A stretch of DNA of 64,000 bases from Gonocerus acuteangulatus (Eukaryota; Arthropoda; Insecta; Hemiptera; Coreidae): contig OX328125.1 in NCBI GenBank assembly GCA_946811695.1, positions 51,994,994 to 52,058,993 on the forward strand, given 5' to 3'. The position numbers and the translations under genes were made by a program. This document shows positions 44,441 through 56,932 of this stretch, one piece after another. Below the pieces are notes generated by a model, which saw nothing but the letters and a program-made list of their open reading frames with translations, ran no database searches and had not been told where the DNA came from. Within the stretch, counting starts at the first letter, position 1; each line of letters starts with the position of its first letter.

Positions 44441-45533
44441 TGTGAATCCTGTAAACGATAGTTTATCAAATGTTCGACGGGATTCTTTACATTGGCATAA
44501 CTTGTTTCTTTATTAAATTAAACGTTAAGTGAAGCTTACCTCAATATATTAGTGAAAACCGCAACTAAATCGGATAAGCCGTTTCTGAGATAAGCACAGA
44601 CTAACAGATAAAAATTCTTAAAATCATTCTTTTGCGTACTATTGCGTTGATAAAGGCCTCCAATAGTATTTTTTCCCCATATATCTTCCATGTTAGAATT
44701 TTATTATATGTATAGATTTATATGTCGGACAATTTTATACCTTCACATTCTACTTGTAATCAGGATTTTCCATTAACGTTAGAAACTATAAATAAAGTCA
44801 CAAGGAAAAGCGTATAATATTTTTATGAGTAAGGAAGTCATTGAAGCATCTCTCTGACATTCAGAACGTAATTAGTAATTTTTTTTAAGGTTGAAAGGAT
44901 AGGCTGCTGCATCCCAGGTCAGCATCAATATCTTACCTTTGAGCCAAAGTGATTTGCGGAACTCGTTATAAAAAAAAAAAAAAACTAACCTTGAAAGTGT
45001 ATTATGTTCCATGCTCGATGGATGAGTAAAATTCATAATACAGGACTTTTTTTCTACCTCTTTGCCAAGGTTTTTACCTGATTGCCAGGTACTGACGTCA
45101 TTTATACACAATTCATTATTTCGGCGATCGATTATCTTCCCTTGCTCAAAGGAACCATTTATTAACAACAATTATATCATTAAATTTGCACGAATTATTA
45201 CGTCATGACTCATTACTTGGAGATGCATATTGTAATATTTATTATAGTACGTGACTAAAAGAGTCTAAAATCGTATTAATCTTTCAGTGTAATAATGTAT
45301 TTTGAGCTGCGCGCCATCTTATTTTTTATTCCTTTGATTAGTATTTTAATTGATGAGTTTACTATAAAAAATCATTTCTCCGACAAATTGAGACGAGGAA
45401 ACATTTTCTTTTCTTTTTCTCCTCTATCGTTTCTTTACAACTACAGCTTATAATGTGTTTTAGGGAAAGGTCCGTAATTAACACAATGATGTAATATTTT
45501 TATTTATATTAAAATATAAAAGTGCTCCAGGGC

Positions 45534-45605
45534 ATGGGCGTATTTAAGAGGGTGGGGGGGGGGGCTAAGGGGGCTGCAACCCCCAACTGCAGGAACTTGA
45601 TTCCT
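45534..45605. repeat. hAT MITE fragment
   Basis: CATGGGCGTATTTAAGAGGG, then a G-run and GGCTGCAACCCCC. Only the left end remains. Confidence 0.55.
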
Positions 45606-45611
45606 TCGTTT

Positions 45612-45860
45612 TTTATGTTTAAGAGAAAAAAATAATTTCGTTTAGAGCCTTCTGTGCAAATTTAGGAACATAAATATGCTTTAGGTCGACCCGGCAAACC
45701 TTTGAAATGTACTGTATAACATACAGTCTTCTTTTTCGTACATGACCACCGTGCATGCTCGAACGCCAGTGGACACTTTTTTGTAACGTTTTTTTTTCAA
45801 GTTTAGTCATCGCTAAAGCATATTTATCCTATAAAAAAAATGTCTCGTGAATTTTACGAT
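45612..45860. repeat. dispersed repeat, copy 1
   Basis: Matches 47296-47545 at roughly nine in ten positions over about 250 bp (AGAGCCTTCTG, ACATAAATATGCTTTAGGTC, ATACAGTCTTCTTTTTCGTA, ATGTCTCGTGAATTTTACGA). Same orientation. Type unknown. Confidence 0.65.
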
Positions 45861-47295
45861 TTAGGCACAGCTCAATTATTGTTACCTGAGCTGATATAAA
45901 GATTTCCCCAGAAAACTTAGCTTCTCCCCTCCCCACAACGACCCAACAGATGCATCCTGGTCTATATTACATTTACATCATTCATTCATTGGTTATACTT
46001 TATTAATATATGCCTTCTTTAAAAACAAATTTCCTTAGTAAAGGTAACACAATAGCCAATTTTGTTCCAAAATTATTTTTCAATATTATTAGATTTTGAA
46101 AAAAAAAATCGGCCTTAGCCTAAAAATAAAATAATAATCCTTGAAGCGAACATCATTGAAATACAAAGCAAATGTCTGTTATATAGACAAGCCTCCATTT
46201 TGTACCTCCTGTTGTTAAAACGACAATGAATTCCATAGAAACAGCCGACCTTGTTTGAAAACCATAAGCCTCAGGCAGATGGGCGTGTTTCAATAAATAA
46301 ACGCATAAATGTCTTCGTCTTGTTGCGTAACGATACTTAGGGGCCTGGCTATGAGGATATTACACCGAGGATAAAGAAAGAATGAAAACTGTAAAAAAAA
46401 ATGTAAATCCGCCTTGAATGTTATGTTGCCATTCATTGCCATGTCAAGGCCTAAATTATAGTGAAATTAATACGATCGTTGTTTATGATTTGTCACCTAA
46501 CATCATTCAAATGAGTGAGAATATACGCTGCATGAAATTGAGCTAAGCGTATAAAAACATATATTTCCTGCCGATGAATAAATTTCAGAGGAATGAACCC
46601 TGGATAGATAGATATACGAGAAAAACATGAACTGTGGCTCCATATAATAGTATATTTATGAAGGAACTAAATTAACTCTTCACTCATTCCTGTTCTGAGC
46701 CTTTACATTTAGAGAACAATGTTAGACAACTGGGGAAAAGCAGAGATGAGAGTTCTGGGGTCTTGGCTTGGTAAGGAAAATTAATACACAATAATAGGGT
46801 ATTGCTCTCTTACAATATGCACAATATGGTGTGTATGTGTTGATGAAAAATATCTACATTTCTGAACCCGTAAATCCTGAAAAATCAGGTCGTTCATATA
46901 TACTATCTACCATCTGCGAAAATGGTCAGATGAAATGTAACACAAAAATGCAGTCTCAATCAAGAGCTGAAGTTCGTTAAGAAGCTGATTAAGCCCACTG
47001 TAATTCCGATTGTCAGTGAACTTCACACAAAAATCGTAGCCCATATGGTTTTAAATCACTCAGCTTTTATGTTCATTCTTCAAAAATCGAAAGAAATCAT
47101 GTAAATTACAAGATATAATATTGTTCACGACTTTTTTTTCTTAAAAAAAAAAGAACACTTGGAACTTGAGATTAGGGACCTAGACAAGTAGATATCTTGA
47201 AAAAAATGACGTATATGAAGTAGGAATTAAAATAGTAAGTAGATTTTAAATAGTACATTGCATGCAAAATTCTATAATTCTATAATCGTATTTAA
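45861..47295. other. intergenic, nothing recognised
   Basis: No exon, RNA gene or repeat could be supported between the two copies of the dispersed repeat. Confidence 0.45.
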
Positions 47296-47545
47296 AAAAA
47301 AAATTAATTTATTTTAGAGCCTTCTGCTCAAATTCTGGAACATAAATATGCTTTAGGTCCACCCGACAAACTTATGTAACGTGCTGTAAAGCATACAGTC
47401 TTCTTTTTCGTACATGGACACCGCGCCTGCGCGAACGCCAGCGGACGCTTTTTTGTGATACTTTTTTGAAACTTTTTTTTCAGTTTACTCATCGCTAAAG
47501 CATATTTATGCTAAAAAAAATGTCTCGTGAATTTTACGATTTACG
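47296..47545. repeat. dispersed repeat, copy 2
   Basis: Second copy of the sequence at 45612-45860. It ends close to the start of a Helentron-like fragment at 47569. Confidence 0.65.
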
Positions 47546-47568
47546 CATGCTAAACAAAGTAGTTATCG

Positions 47569-48001
47569 GTACGCGGTATACGTCGTGGGTAACTCATTGG
47601 AAAGAAGTGTTGTAAAAATGAGCTAAATCAGTCAATCGGAAAGGGGGGTTTACTTTGTAATATATTTCAATAGAATTAGCTTGCCAGACCTAGGTTCGCA
47701 AGGCAGACGCAAGAAGCACTTTCTACCACTAGAGGGACTGTATCCTGTTCCTGCGTCAGATCAAAAGACGAAAATATGAAGTTTTTTTATTTATTAAGTA
47801 GTGTAGTAGGTACCATGTGTAAACATAACTCTGGAAGCAAATTAATAATTGAACAGTTACTCATTACAAAATTAAAAGAGAACTATTCATGTTTTTATTT
47901 TATTTATGTAGGATATTTTAAGCAAATTGTTCTGGAAACCAGTCAACACAACCCAAATTCTGAGGAAAGTGCTTAGTTATGCAGCTCCTGCGTGACGGCC
48001 T
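47569..48001 (-). mobile_element. Helentron-like subfamily 1, 5' half
   Basis: 5' end at 48001 (reverse of TGCAGCTCCTGCGTGACGGC) and TAAGCACTTTCC subterminal motif. It continues to ACGCGGTATACGTCGTGGGT and breaks off at 47569, so the tandem units, TA tract and 3' hairpin are missing. Confidence 0.65.
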
Positions 48002-48082
48002 TTTATATTTTCACGTCAAAATATGAATTGATTGATGCATAATAAAAACCCAACAAACAAAAACGAAAGAACTATTGTCTTC

Positions 48083-48175
48083 TTCTTTCTTGGCGCTACA
48101 ACCCTAGGCGGGTCTTGGCCTCCTCAAGGAGGCTCCGCCAATCATCTCTCTCTGCTGCCGCCGCCTTCCATTACC
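48083..48175. repeat. GC-rich repeat TTGGCGCTACAACCCTAGGC
   Basis: Sequence CTTCTTCTTTCTTGGCGCTA, CAACCCTAGGCGGGTCTTGG, CCTCCTCAAGGAGG stands out in base composition. I associate this motif with invertebrate interspersed repeats, but only one copy is here. Confidence 0.4.
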
Positions 48176-48919
48176 CTTAAACAACTTTATTATGAAACCT
48201 CAACGAGAAGATGCCGGCTTGAAAGAACTAATATAGAAAACGAAATTCTGTCGACGTCGTTTCCTAACAGATAAACGTCAATTACTTGATGAAAATAAAG
48301 GGAAAAGAGAATAAATATTTACCAAATGGGCAGGTAAGGTGCGCAACTTTAACGTAGGAAGTAATCATGTGTCAAAATGCGCAGTATTCACCGTTTCATG
48401 ATGTACCGGTTTCACTAGCTATGATTAAGAAGGTTGGCTGTGAGTTGGAAAGTGATTATTTTTTTTTTAAACTTCGTTTTAAACGCAATTAAAAAATGAA
48501 AGTAGTTTTAAAGAGATTAACTGTTTTTTTTTTTTTCAGGAATGCCCTAATTAGAGTCGCATTCTTTGAGTAAAATTCCACTTCTGATATATGTTATTGA
48601 TGAAGGTGACCTTTGTTTTATTATTAAAATTTTGTACAGTGGGTTTCAATGCGAAATACAAAAACATATACATTGATAAATAACTTGAAAACATTCGGAA
48701 TTAAATACTACAAACCTTTTGAAAATTATTGGTGGAAAGCTAAAATAACTCAAAATGCTGACTCCATTCTCCGATGCGGTGATGAGACCTAACATTCATT
48801 CATGTGTACACGTAGATACTACATGTACATTGTTGATGGCGGGGGGGGGGGGGGGGGAGATGGACATGAAGGACTGGGTAAATATTCCATTAAATTAATT
48901 TTAAAAATTATAATAAAAT

Positions 48920-48962
48920 GCCAACGGCCATAGCCACGTTGAATGCACCGGTTGCCGTTTAT
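48920..48962 (+). repeat. 5S rRNA fragment (SINE head)
   Basis: GCCAACGGCCATAGCCACGT, TGAATGCACCGGTTGCCGT matches the first 40 bases of animal 5S rRNA. It is cut off before the internal promoter. Confidence 0.65.
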
Positions 48963-48994
48963 AATCTGCCCATGTGCAGTTGCAAATATAAAAA

Positions 48995-49060
48995 AAGTCC
49001 GACTCGCAGGAACTGCAGCATCTTAGCGCGGTTCCGTTCATGTCCCTAGTGCCATTTGAT
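48995..49060 (+). repeat. Helentron-like subfamily 2, 5' end
   Basis: AAAAAGTCCGACTCGCAGGA, ACTGCAGCATC, TTAGCGCGGTTCCG. It might belong to the disrupted element whose 3' end is at 53372, but the intervening sequence is too long and mixed to be sure. Confidence 0.55.
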
Positions 49061-49286
49061 AACTTAGAAAAGAAATAAACTTATTTTTTTTTTATATATC
49101 TCGTGAAAATTGTCAAAATCCTCTCGAACATCTCGAATAAAAGTGATATTAAGGCGTCAGGGACACCGACAGTAGCTAACTTTTACACAGAAGCGGAAAT
49201 TACAGAATCTGGCTCTCATTCTAAAGCAAAGCTCTATAAATCAATACAAAATATGCCTAATAAAGCCTTTCTAGTGGATACAGAAG

Positions 49287-49542
49287 CATGGGCGTATATG
49301 AGGGGGGGGGGGGGCTGAGGGGGCTGCAGCCCCTCCCGAAATTTTGAATTGATAATAAAAACTTCTCGTAAAACCCTTAAAAATAAAGTAAATAAGATCA
49401 CTTAGTTCATAAAACATATTTTATTTTACCTGTAATAGCGTTTTAGTTGCCTAAAACTATTCCAAGCTCTAAATATTTAGTATTCCATACCCTGGAAATG
49501 GTCTCAGCCCCCCCCCCGAAATTGTTTTTATATACGCCCATG
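49287..49542. mobile_element. hAT-type MITE with perfect 8-bp TSD
   Basis: Ends CATGGGCGTATATGAGG and TTTATATACGCCCATG; TSD TACAGAAG on both sides (49279-49286, 49543-49550). G-run at left and C-run at right are complementary, giving GGGGCTGAGGGGGCTGCAGC-type inner repeats. An 8-bp TSD points to the hAT superfamily. Confidence 0.85.
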
Positions 49543-49550
49543 TACAGAAG

Positions 49551-50823
49551 GATCAAGAAGAAGTACACAAGATTGAGTAGAATACCCTGCCTAATATAGC
49601 CTATATAGAATAATATGCCGAATAAAACCTATCTAGTTAATACACAAGGACAAATAAAAGTCTTGACGAATAACAAGTCAAGAAAATAAACTTTATTTAA
49701 CAAAATAAAACAAAGTTTAGTTGCCCAACTACAATAGAATAATATACCCAATTAAGTCCATGGAGTAGGTACAAATGGACCAAAAACAAGTCTTGTGGAA
49801 TATTGTTTTTTTCTAATTAAATACTTTTTATCAATATTTAGTATATAACCTTTGTTGAAAACTATTGATAGCTAATTGATGAATCGGTTTACAACTAAGT
49901 AGTCTTTATGAATATTTAGTATATAACCTATGTTTGGATCTGTGTTTTTGGGGTGCTCTCCGCCTAGGCTTTGTATTTGTGTCGGCAGATACCTGGGGTA
50001 TATTTACAGCTCTTGAGGATTAACTCTTAGCAGGTAAATTTCCTGCGGACCTTCTGCTTCTACGGGCATTGAACCGCCATATTCGCTCATAGTATCTAAC
50101 CGTTGTGAAGTATATTTTTTTGGATTTAGGACTTAATATACATATGTAGACTAAATCATAGCAAGAAGTAATCCTCCGTCGTCGGTTCTTAACTATGTAG
50201 ACTCGCTAATGTTATCCAATCTTAGATACATCGTATTTAGCAAAAACACGACATTTCATCAGAATCCCCTGCTGAATAAAACTTATATAGAATAATATGG
50301 AAAATAAAGCCTATCTAGTGGATAAAAATAGATCTCCGAAATATTGTCACTAATTTTACGTATCCTGTTTTATAGCCAAATAGATTTATATTCTATAATC
50401 AATAAGAAAAACCTACTAACAATAAAAAACTATGGGTATCAGATGAAAATAGGGAATACCAAGAATAATTCTAAAGAACGAAATCAACACCAGTACTGTA
50501 ATCTAGATATTCATACGGCATCTTCGAATTCTAACAAACAAAATATTGATTCTAATTATACGTATCCTGTTTTATTGACAAATACATTTGACTACTATAA
50601 GCAATTAAAAACACTAGGGAATATGCCAAAGAACTCGGAATAGGAGCCTCGACAGTTTCAAGACATTTGAAGGAAATCGACAAATCCAAAACTGACATTT
50701 CATACGGTACAGCCTGATATATTTTTAACAATGAATTGCTTTTCTTATTTTAATTAATCTGTTTTATTGTCAAATACATTATCCTACTATAACCAATGAA
50801 AAAACAACAAGGAATAAAAACAA
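49551..50823. other. AT-rich region with degenerate AATATGCC...CTATCTAG repeats
   Basis: Diverged copies of AATAATATGCCGAATAAAACCTATCTAGT recur near 49250, 49600, 49740, 50290. They look like an old tandem or dispersed repeat. No exon is supported. Confidence 0.4.
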
Positions 50824-52219
50824 ACAAGAAGAACCGTTCGAATAAACGAAATCAATTACTTCAAAGTTTAAGCACTTATTTCTCCGATTGACATAGCCTA
50901 ATCAAAAATTGTTTCAGAATCTTTTTTGTAGAACATTTAGTAAGCTTTCGCATGGTAACCCTCCGTTTACCAATATTCCTAGCCGTCTTCGAGATATCAG
51001 GGAATGTATACGAAGTTCCCAAAACATTTCATGTCTGTTAATAAAATATTTTATTCTAATCCTTCCTTAGCTCCAAACGTAACCGAAATTTTAACATATT
51101 AGTGTTGATGAAATTCAAACATGCAGAAAATGTTTCAACTCAATCCCATAATTTTAAGTATCAAAATCAAAGTCAAAAGTCCGTCACGCAGGAGCTGCAT
51201 AACTAAGCACTTTCCTCAGAATTTGGGTAGTGTAGACTGCTTTCCAGAACAATTTGCTTAAAATATCCTACATAAATAAACTAAAAACGTGAATAGTTCT
51301 CATTTTGTAATGAGTAACTGATCAATTATTAATTTGCATCCAGAGTTATGTTTACACATGGTACCTACTACACTACGTAATAAATACAAAAATCCTCATA
51401 TTATCGTATTTTGATCTAACGCAGGAACAGGATACAGTCACTCTAGTGGTAGAAAGCGCTCCTTGCGGCGGCTTTGTGAACCTACGTCTGCCGGCTTTTC
51501 TATTCAAATATATTACAAATTAAACCCCCGCTTTTCGATTGACCGATTCAGCTCATTTTTACAACACATCTTTCTCATGAGTTACCCACGACTTTACAGC
51601 GTTTCGTTACAATACAGCAGAAATTACGACCGGTATGAGTATATTAGGAATTTGGGTCCGGAGTAAACCCCCCCTTCTAATGAACCGATTTAGTTTCTTT
51701 TTACAACACATATTTACCTGTAGATTACCACTACGAATACCGAGTTTCGTCGAAATATACCAAAAATCACGGCTGGTAGTGGCGAATTGGTATTGTGGGT
51801 CCGGAGTAAACCCCCCCTCCTAATGAACCGATTTCGTTTATTTTTACAACACATATTTACCTGTGGATTAGCACTACGAATACCGAGTTTCGTCGAAATA
51901 TAGCAAAAATCACGGCTGGTAGTGGCGAATTGGTATTGTGGGTCCGGTGTAAACCCCCCCTTCTAATGAACCGATTTAGTTCATTTTTATATCTCACTTT
52001 TCTGTCTATATTAACACTACGAATACCAAGTTTCGTTGAAATATAACAAATATTACGGCTGACATAGTCAAATAAGTGTTTTGGGTTCGGGGTTAACCCC
52101 CCCTTCCGGTGGACCGACTTTGGTGGTTAACGAACTCGTTCAATCGTTTGCTAATTGAATGCTATATACCAAGTTTCGTGACGAAAAAACAAAAACTCTG
52201 GCCGCTATCGTGTTAACAG

Positions 52220-52274
<55 letters not shown>

Positions 52275-52298
52275 TATATATATATATATATATATATA

Positions 52299-52336
<38 letters not shown>

Positions 52337-53111
52337 TATATATAAATTATAACGGGGGTCATTTTCGGTGTCTACTAGGTAGGATCGATAAAGATTTGAA
52401 GAAATTTTTCAAAAATTCCGTCATGAGTCCAACCTCAATAGCTACTTTCCTTCGGAGGAAAGTGCTAAAAAGAACAGTTCGAATAAGCGAAATCAATTAC
52501 TTTAAAGTTTTTAAGCACTTATTTCTCCGATTGACATCGCCTAATCAAAACTTTCATTAGAACCTTTTTTGTAGAGCATTTAGTAAGCTTTCCAATGGTA
52601 TTCTTCCGTTTCCCAAGATTCTTAACCTTTTGCGAGATATTAAGGAAAGTATACAAAGTTACCAAAACTTTTTTATGTCTGTTAATAAAATATTTTATTC
52701 TAACCCTTCCTTAACTCCAAACGCAACCAACATTTCAACATATTAGTTTTAATGAAAGTAGAAGATGCAGTAAATGTTTCAACTGAATCCCATGATTCTA
52801 AGTACCCAAACCAAAAACGGCATTCAAAAATTATTTTTTCAGTTTTCTCGAAAACGGTTAAAGCTATCGCCTTGAAAATGGTTTCATTCGTTTTCCTAGC
52901 CCAAGAAGCCTATAAAACGAGTACTTACAAGCTTATCAACTCAAAAACGTAAGCGTTACGATTTTTTTTGCGCGAATTTCGCCCCAAACACCATCTTCCA
53001 GTGGGCGGATTTTGCTGGTTAACGCACTTGACCTTTCAAATTGGACGACTGATTTTTGAACCAAATTTCATCAAAATCGGACCATCAGGGAAGCCAGAAA
53101 TGAGCGAACAG

Positions 53112-53180
<69 letters not shown>

Positions 53181-53181
53181 T

Positions 53182-53236
<55 letters not shown>

Positions 53237-53372
53237 AATTTGAACCACCGTTATTTTCTGTCTCTAGGGGTTCTGAAACGCGAAATTTTCTTGTCGGCAC
53301 TTCCGGATTGTTTCATTGTATCAACCTTATAAGCGGGGTTCCTCCCTATGGGGGAGGGAGGAACCGCGCTAA
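50824..53372 (+). mobile_element. Helentron-like subfamily 2, interrupted by a subfamily 1 copy
   Basis: Internal subfamily 2 units occupy 50824-51178 and resume at 52469. A (TA)n block lies at 53115-53234, then the 3' region (GGTTCTGAAACGCGAAATTT). The terminal hairpin GGTTCCTCCCTATGGGGGA, GGGAGGAACCGCGCTAA ends at 53372. The 5' end is uncertain (possibly 48997). The subfamily 1 element at 51179-52468 is nested inside and so is younger. Confidence 0.6.
51179..52468 (+). mobile_element. Helentron-like element, subfamily 1, full length and nested
   Basis: Complete copy: 5' GTCCGTCACGCAGGAGCTGC, TAAGCACTTTCCTC; four tandem units with CGGAGTAAACCCCCCC; (TA)n with TGCA at 52225-52335; 3' ACTTTCCTTCGGAGGAAAGT then GCTAA at 52468. 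Close in sequence to 29393-30664. Both flanks are subfamily 2 sequence. Confidence 0.72.
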
Positions 53373-53769
53373 AAGGTGACGACCTATTGATCGTCCGGTG
53401 TTAATAGCTCAATTGTTGATATCAAATGGTGAATAAAATATAAAATAAAAAATGACGAATGATTAAATTTAGGGTCTGTCTCATACACGCGGATCTGGCT
53501 TTGTAAATGCATATTTATTATTTTCATTTTGTTTATTTATTGAGAGTTCAAAACGTAGTGATTTGCTTTTTAATTCAATGTGTGAACTAAGCTAGAAATA
53601 AAATATGTCTTTCAAATATAAACAAAAAAAAAATAGATAATTGGTATATGAACCAAATAAATTTGACATAAAATATGAACCAAAAATAATAAATAATTGG
53701 TAAGATAATTGATAAAATAGTAAAGTTTGTGTATATAAAAAAATAACATAAAAAATATTAAAATAAATA

Positions 53770-53794
53770 AATATATATATATATATATATAGAT

Positions 53795-53865
<71 letters not shown>
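53770..53865. repeat. (TA)n microsatellite
   Basis: TA tract with one TAGATAGGTA interruption. Confidence 0.95.
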
Positions 53866-53869
<4 letters not shown>

Positions 53870-53886
53870 TTTTAATGTTAAATAAA

Positions 53887-54500
53887 TTATATCGTGTTAA
53901 AGAAGTTGAAATTTATCTTTGTTTCAGATATTTTAGTATGTGCACTGTCCTGTGTGAGTAATTTGTTTAATTCATTTGGTAGGATAATGTTTTCTCTTTC
54001 TGTGTAGTTTGTAAATAGGTGTTTAACTGTTAATGGAACGTTGCATAGTCTACAGTTTGGTTTGTCCTGTTTTGTCATTAAATAGGAGATAGTCCACTTT
54101 GAATGTACAATATAAATGCATAATTATGAACATTGAAATTTCTCTGCATCGTTTGCCTGTAGGAAATGTGTTTCCTATACAAAGGGCAAGTGAATGTGAT
54201 AAGAGTTGTTTAGGAATTTCAATGTCAGGAAGTTGAAACAGAGGAAAGTCTGTATTAACTTTAGATATTTAGGGAAGTCCTGTTTTTCCTTTCTAATTAA
54301 ATGGTTTATATTTGCACGAGAATTTATAAATAGAATTTTTGTTTGGCTGAATGCTTTCGCTGGGATCAAGAAAGGTAGGAGTGGGTAGAGGTAGTAGTTT
54401 CCTGTTAAAAGTATAATGCTTATGTGTATGCAGGCTTTGCCTGGTCCTATTGATTTGAAGCTATTCTTGTATTTTCTCTTTATTTTTAGATGATTTAGGC
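53887..54500 (-). pseudogene. non-LTR retrotransposon (LINE) ORF2 C-terminal fragment
   Basis: An open - strand frame (53887-54078) reads TKQDKPNCRLCNVPLTVKHL, then FTNYTERENI. The CxxC...LTVxHxL block is the zinc-knuckle-like C-terminal signature after the RNase H region of Jockey-type LINEs. Sequence further upstream (to about 54500) is frame-broken. No reverse-transcriptase core is present. Confidence 0.6.
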
Positions 54501-54793
54501 CTGAAGCCTATTTATAGGGGAAAGGTATATTTAGGAATATTTAAACTTCGCTAAAAACTAAGAAAAGTACTTTAGGGGTTAGAAATGTCTCGAACCAAAC
54601 TCTGCATAATGATTTCAATATCCCCTTTATCCAATCCCTGGCCAAATCAGTCTATCAGAAGTTACAGTCCAATCTCCCTGGCCTTCCAAATCCTTTGATA
54701 AACGCTCTATCCTCCTTCCATAATCCAAATAATCCTCATAGAAGACTGAAGTGGCGGTGGCCTAGAGACAACTTGTTATAACATGCCATCTAC

Positions 54794-55000
54794 CATGGGC
54801 GTATATAGGAAATAATTTCGGGAGGGGCTGGGAAAATTTCGGGGGGGGGGGGCTGAGACCATTTCCGGGGTATGAAATACGAAAAAATTAGAACTTGGAA
54901 TAGTTTTAGGCATCTAAAACGCTCTTATGCCAAAAATAAACTATTTTTTATTAGCTAAGTCATCTTATTTAATTTATTTTTAAGGTTTTTATGACACATT
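54794..55000. mobile_element. hAT MITE copy, right end missing
   Basis: Starts CATGGGCGTATATAGGAAAT with the G-run, continues TTATTTAATTTATTTTTAAG and TTTTTATGACACATTTTTACC, then runs straight into inverted Helitron repeat sequence at 54998. Confidence 0.65.
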
Positions 55001-55395
55001 TTTACCAAGTTTGGTCAAAAGCGGTCAAACGGTGTGAATTTGGGTAAGGAACAAACGTGCAGACAGACAGCTGATGGACGATTTTGACCTAGCCTATGAC
55101 ACTATAGCCCGGATAAAGACCTACCTGTGTACCATGTTTGGTCAAAATCGGTTAAATCGTGTGGATTTGTATAAGAAATAAACAGTTAGGCAAACAGCTG
55201 ATAGACGATTTTAAACTAGCCTATGACACACCCCGGATCTAGACTGACCTGTGTGTCAACTTTTGTCAAAATCGGTCAAACGGTGTGGATTTGTATAATG
55301 AACAAACAGACAGTGTACCATGTTTGGATTTGTATAAGGAACAAACATACAGACAGACAACTGGTCTAAGATTTTGACCAAGCCTATATGCATCT
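54998..55395 (-). repeat. Helitron tandem-unit fragment
   Basis: About three inverted units of the repeat that fills 6933-8121 (TGGTCAAAATCGGT, GTGTGGATTTGTATAA, CAGACAGACAGCTGAT). Neither Helitron end is present. Confidence 0.65.
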
Positions 55396-56662
55396 AAATG
55401 TTTCTTAAAACGTCAAATATAGGTTCTTCATACCGAGACGAGTCATTTGATACCCCACATCATGGGTTTCGGACGGAATGATGGGTTTCCGAAGGAAGTA
55501 CAACCCCCCCCCCCCCCCCCCCCCGCCCCGAAAGCGAAGTCAAACACAACTCTTCAGGATTTTTCTATTTTTTCCTTTAATAAAACCCTCATATTTATCA
55601 TCCTGCAAAATTTCAAGTCTCTAGCATCATGGGAAGTGCCTAATAATTTTGATGAGTCAGTGAGTGAGTGAGTCCTATAAATCCCGATTTTCGATCGCTT
55701 ATATCTCAGAAACAATTCAATTTAGAATTATGAAAATTTCCAGTTTTACTCACATCTAGTAGTATAATACCTGTGTAAAATTTCTTAACTTTATCTTTAC
55801 CTAGTTGAAAGTTATGAGAGGGTAAAAATCGGCTCTAAGACCTCCTGTAATATACACACAGTATACTTAGGCCGGAACTTGGCCCGGCGCACTACCATGC
55901 GCCTAGATCATTCTGCCAAAAATTAGGTGATGATAGAAACCCATACTTAGAAATATTGGCTTTAAAAAAATCTAGAATACTTACACGTCCAAAGAAAATT
56001 CTAGCATTTTTTTGTTCAAGTTTCTTGTCTTATGAAATCAATAATCGCTTGTTTGATTCAAGTAACCTTATTCAATAGAATAACCAAAGATGTTTAATAT
56101 GGAAATTCATCATTGTCATTGTCTAGTATATCTGTTTAATATGAGATTAAGAATCAAGAAAGGATTTTTTCGCAGTTTTTAAACAGAATCTACACCTGAT
56201 TTACTTTATCATTGAATGAACGTTTCTTATGCGGAAATCAGGATGAATAAAATAAAAAATTATAACATATAACTCAAATTTCGTTACTTATAAACAATAC
56301 ATGTTCTAGTAAACCCTCCCATGCACCCCTAATTGTTTTACTTTAATTTCATGAGCTCTGAAATTCCCAACTTCCTTTCAAACAAAATTGTCTCAGAACA
56401 CAAAAAGATTAAAAATTTAAGTTCTACAATAATCTCCGACAAACGAATATAAACGTTACTTTCATTTGTTTTAATAAGATAAATAATAAAACAATCAACT
56501 CCCTCTAAACTTCTCTCATCAATCGTAAATGGACATTACCAACAAGAAAATCTAAACATTAGAAGACTCAATAAAAAATTAGTTAATTTAAGAATTTTAA
56601 CGAGCACTGTCACATCTTCCGTAGTCCAGATGAGACATATATTCATATAACATAATTTTTTT
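55396..56662. other. intergenic with a poly(C) run
   Basis: A C-run at 55503-55524 and a GTCAGTGAGTGAGTGAGT motif near 55657 also seen near 18580; nothing coding recognised. Confidence 0.45.
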
Positions 56663-56732
56663 ATTTTCGTGCTAGGCGGAAGGTCAAATAATAAAACCTT
56701 CAAGTTTCACCAACTTTATTACCTCCCTACAT

Positions 56733-56761
56733 GTTTCACACCGTTTTTGGTGGCTCTTCAG
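56733..56761 (-). ncRNA. hammerhead-ribozyme-like core, left arm
   Basis: On the - strand: CTGAAGA, GCCACC-AAAAA-CGGTGT, GAAAC. Mirror copy of the motif at 56903. Confidence 0.45.
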
Positions 56762-56902
56762 GGGAAATAGTTACATATATAAAACTTACAGCCTCAATCT
56801 GAGGAGGATAATCTTCCACCATTACGACCACGTCTAGACTACTGGTGGAAGGTTATCCTCCTCAGATTGAGGCTGTAAGTTTTATATATGTAACTTTTTC
56901 CC

Positions 56903-56932
56903 CTGAAGAGTCACCAAAAAAGGTGTGAAACA
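56903..56932 (+). ncRNA. hammerhead-ribozyme-like core, right arm
   Basis: CTGAAGA, stem II CACC-AAAAAA-GGTG, then GAAAC. All core residues are present; flanking stems not demonstrated. Confidence 0.45.
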
